A stretch of 6,184 bases of DNA from Deltaproteobacteria bacterium (GTDB lineage: Bacteria; Myxococcota_A; Polyangia; Haliangiales; Haliangiaceae), in assembly GCA_013696695.1 (NCBI GenBank), contig JACCYD010000651.1, positions 1 to 6,184 on the forward strand, in the 5' to 3' direction. Positions 5,849 to 6,184 of this stretch are shown one piece after another. Below the pieces are notes generated by a model. It saw nothing but the letters and a program-made list of their open reading frames with translations. It did not search any database and was not told the origin of the DNA. The translations under genes were made by a program, and so were the position numbers. Numbering within the stretch: position 1 is the stretch's first letter; the number at the start of each line of letters is the position of its first letter.

Positions 5849-6184
5849 TTACTTCTGCGAGTAGATGAAGGTGACGGCGGTGCACACGGGCACCGCGCGA
5901 CCGTTGACGAGGTACGGCTTGTAGCGCCAGTTGCGCATCTCACCCTGGATCTTCGCGTCGTACGCGCCGAACCCGGTGCTCTTCAGCTGGTTGATCGAGC
6001 TGATGTTGCCGTCGACCGTGATGCACAGCTTGTAGCTGCCGACGATCTTGTCCTTGCCCGAGCGCTGGATCTCCGTCTTGGTGACGTCGTTCGGGATGAT
6101 GTTCTTGTCGCCCGCGATGCGCTGACCTTCGAGCAGCGTGGGCGGCACGTTCTGCGGCGGTGCCGGCGGAGGAGGAGGAGGAGG
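5849..6184 (-). CDS. tonB: TonB-family energy transducer, C-terminal part (N-terminus cut by window edge)
   Basis: The last 111 residues of a TonB-like protein that would carry energy from ExbB/ExbD to outer-membrane receptors. The fragment starts in a proline-rich linker (seven Pro, then APPQNVPP), coded at the window edge by a run of CCT codons. It then has a TonB C-terminal domain: VGSYKLCITVDGNISSINQL (48-67), KSTGFGAYDAKI (68-79), MRNWRYKPYLVNGRAVPV (83-100) and TAVTFIYSQK at the end. The W-Y-P-NG-PV pattern followed by a final V.F strand is classic for the family. The N-terminal membrane anchor lies outside the window. The fragment has Cys54 and Cys101, one in the first strand and one just before the last. 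It is followed after 46 nt by exbB. A GTG at 6148 is an internal Val codon, not the start. Confidence 0.92.
   Translation of the reverse strand, partial: PPPPPPPAPPQNVPPTLLEGQRIAGDKNIIPNDVTKTEIQRSGKDKIVGSYKLCITVDGNISSINQLKSTGFGAYDAKIQGEMRNWRYKPYLVNGRAVPVCTAVTFIYSQK

Noticed and set aside
6164..6184. GGA repeat at the right edge as a microsatellite
   Set aside because: Read on the minus strand it is a run of Pro codons in the TonB linker, which is expected for this family.
1..6184. CRISPR arrays, tRNA or rRNA genes, insertion sequences
   Set aside because: I saw no regularly spaced repeats, no cloverleaf or rRNA-like segments, and no transposase or terminal inverted repeats.

Overview
The window is a stretch of high-GC chromosome. 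Every gene I can support lies on the minus strand, so transcription runs from high to low coordinates. Gene content, codon bias and protein style point to a Gram-negative, myxobacterium-like organism (Myxococcota; a Polyangia or Haliangium/Kofleriaceae-type lineage would fit). The reasons are an Oar-like TonB-dependent receptor with a carboxypeptidase-regulatory N-terminal domain, a large cysteine-rich lipoprotein ending in an SbsA-type Ig-like domain, and a TonB/ExbB/ExbD/ExbD motor with two ExbD paralogues. The taxonomic call is an inference from protein style, not from a marker gene.

The right part (about 4109-6184) is an energy-transduction operon read leftward. It holds the C-terminal part of a TonB protein (cut off by the right edge inside its proline-rich linker), then exbB, exbD-1 and exbD-2. 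Spacings are 46, 3 and 2 nt, so the last three genes are probably translationally coupled. Together they should form an inner-membrane proton-driven motor that energises outer-membrane transport.

Positions 3762-4108 (347 nt) contain no convincing gene. They hold a good sigma70-type promoter candidate facing left (perfect TTGACA -35 and a TACAAG -10), with a 7+4+7 inverted repeat centred on the -35 box, and a separate short perfect palindrome at 3979-3993. I see no classical U-tract terminator after the exb operon.

The left part (1-3761) is a second transcription unit. It encodes a 389-residue lipoprotein followed 16 nt later by a TonB-dependent receptor. The receptor reading frame is open for 858 codons and runs off the left edge, so its stop codon and probably the last strands of its barrel are missing.

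The likely biology is a receptor plus a co-transcribed lipoprotein partner at the outer membrane, with its energising motor encoded just upstream. The substrate cannot be told from the sequence. Nothing here is clearly a wholly new system. The parts most worth a second look are the lipoprotein-receptor pair, the palindrome on the -35 box, the two ExbDs, and the repeated cysteine pairs in the envelope proteins.
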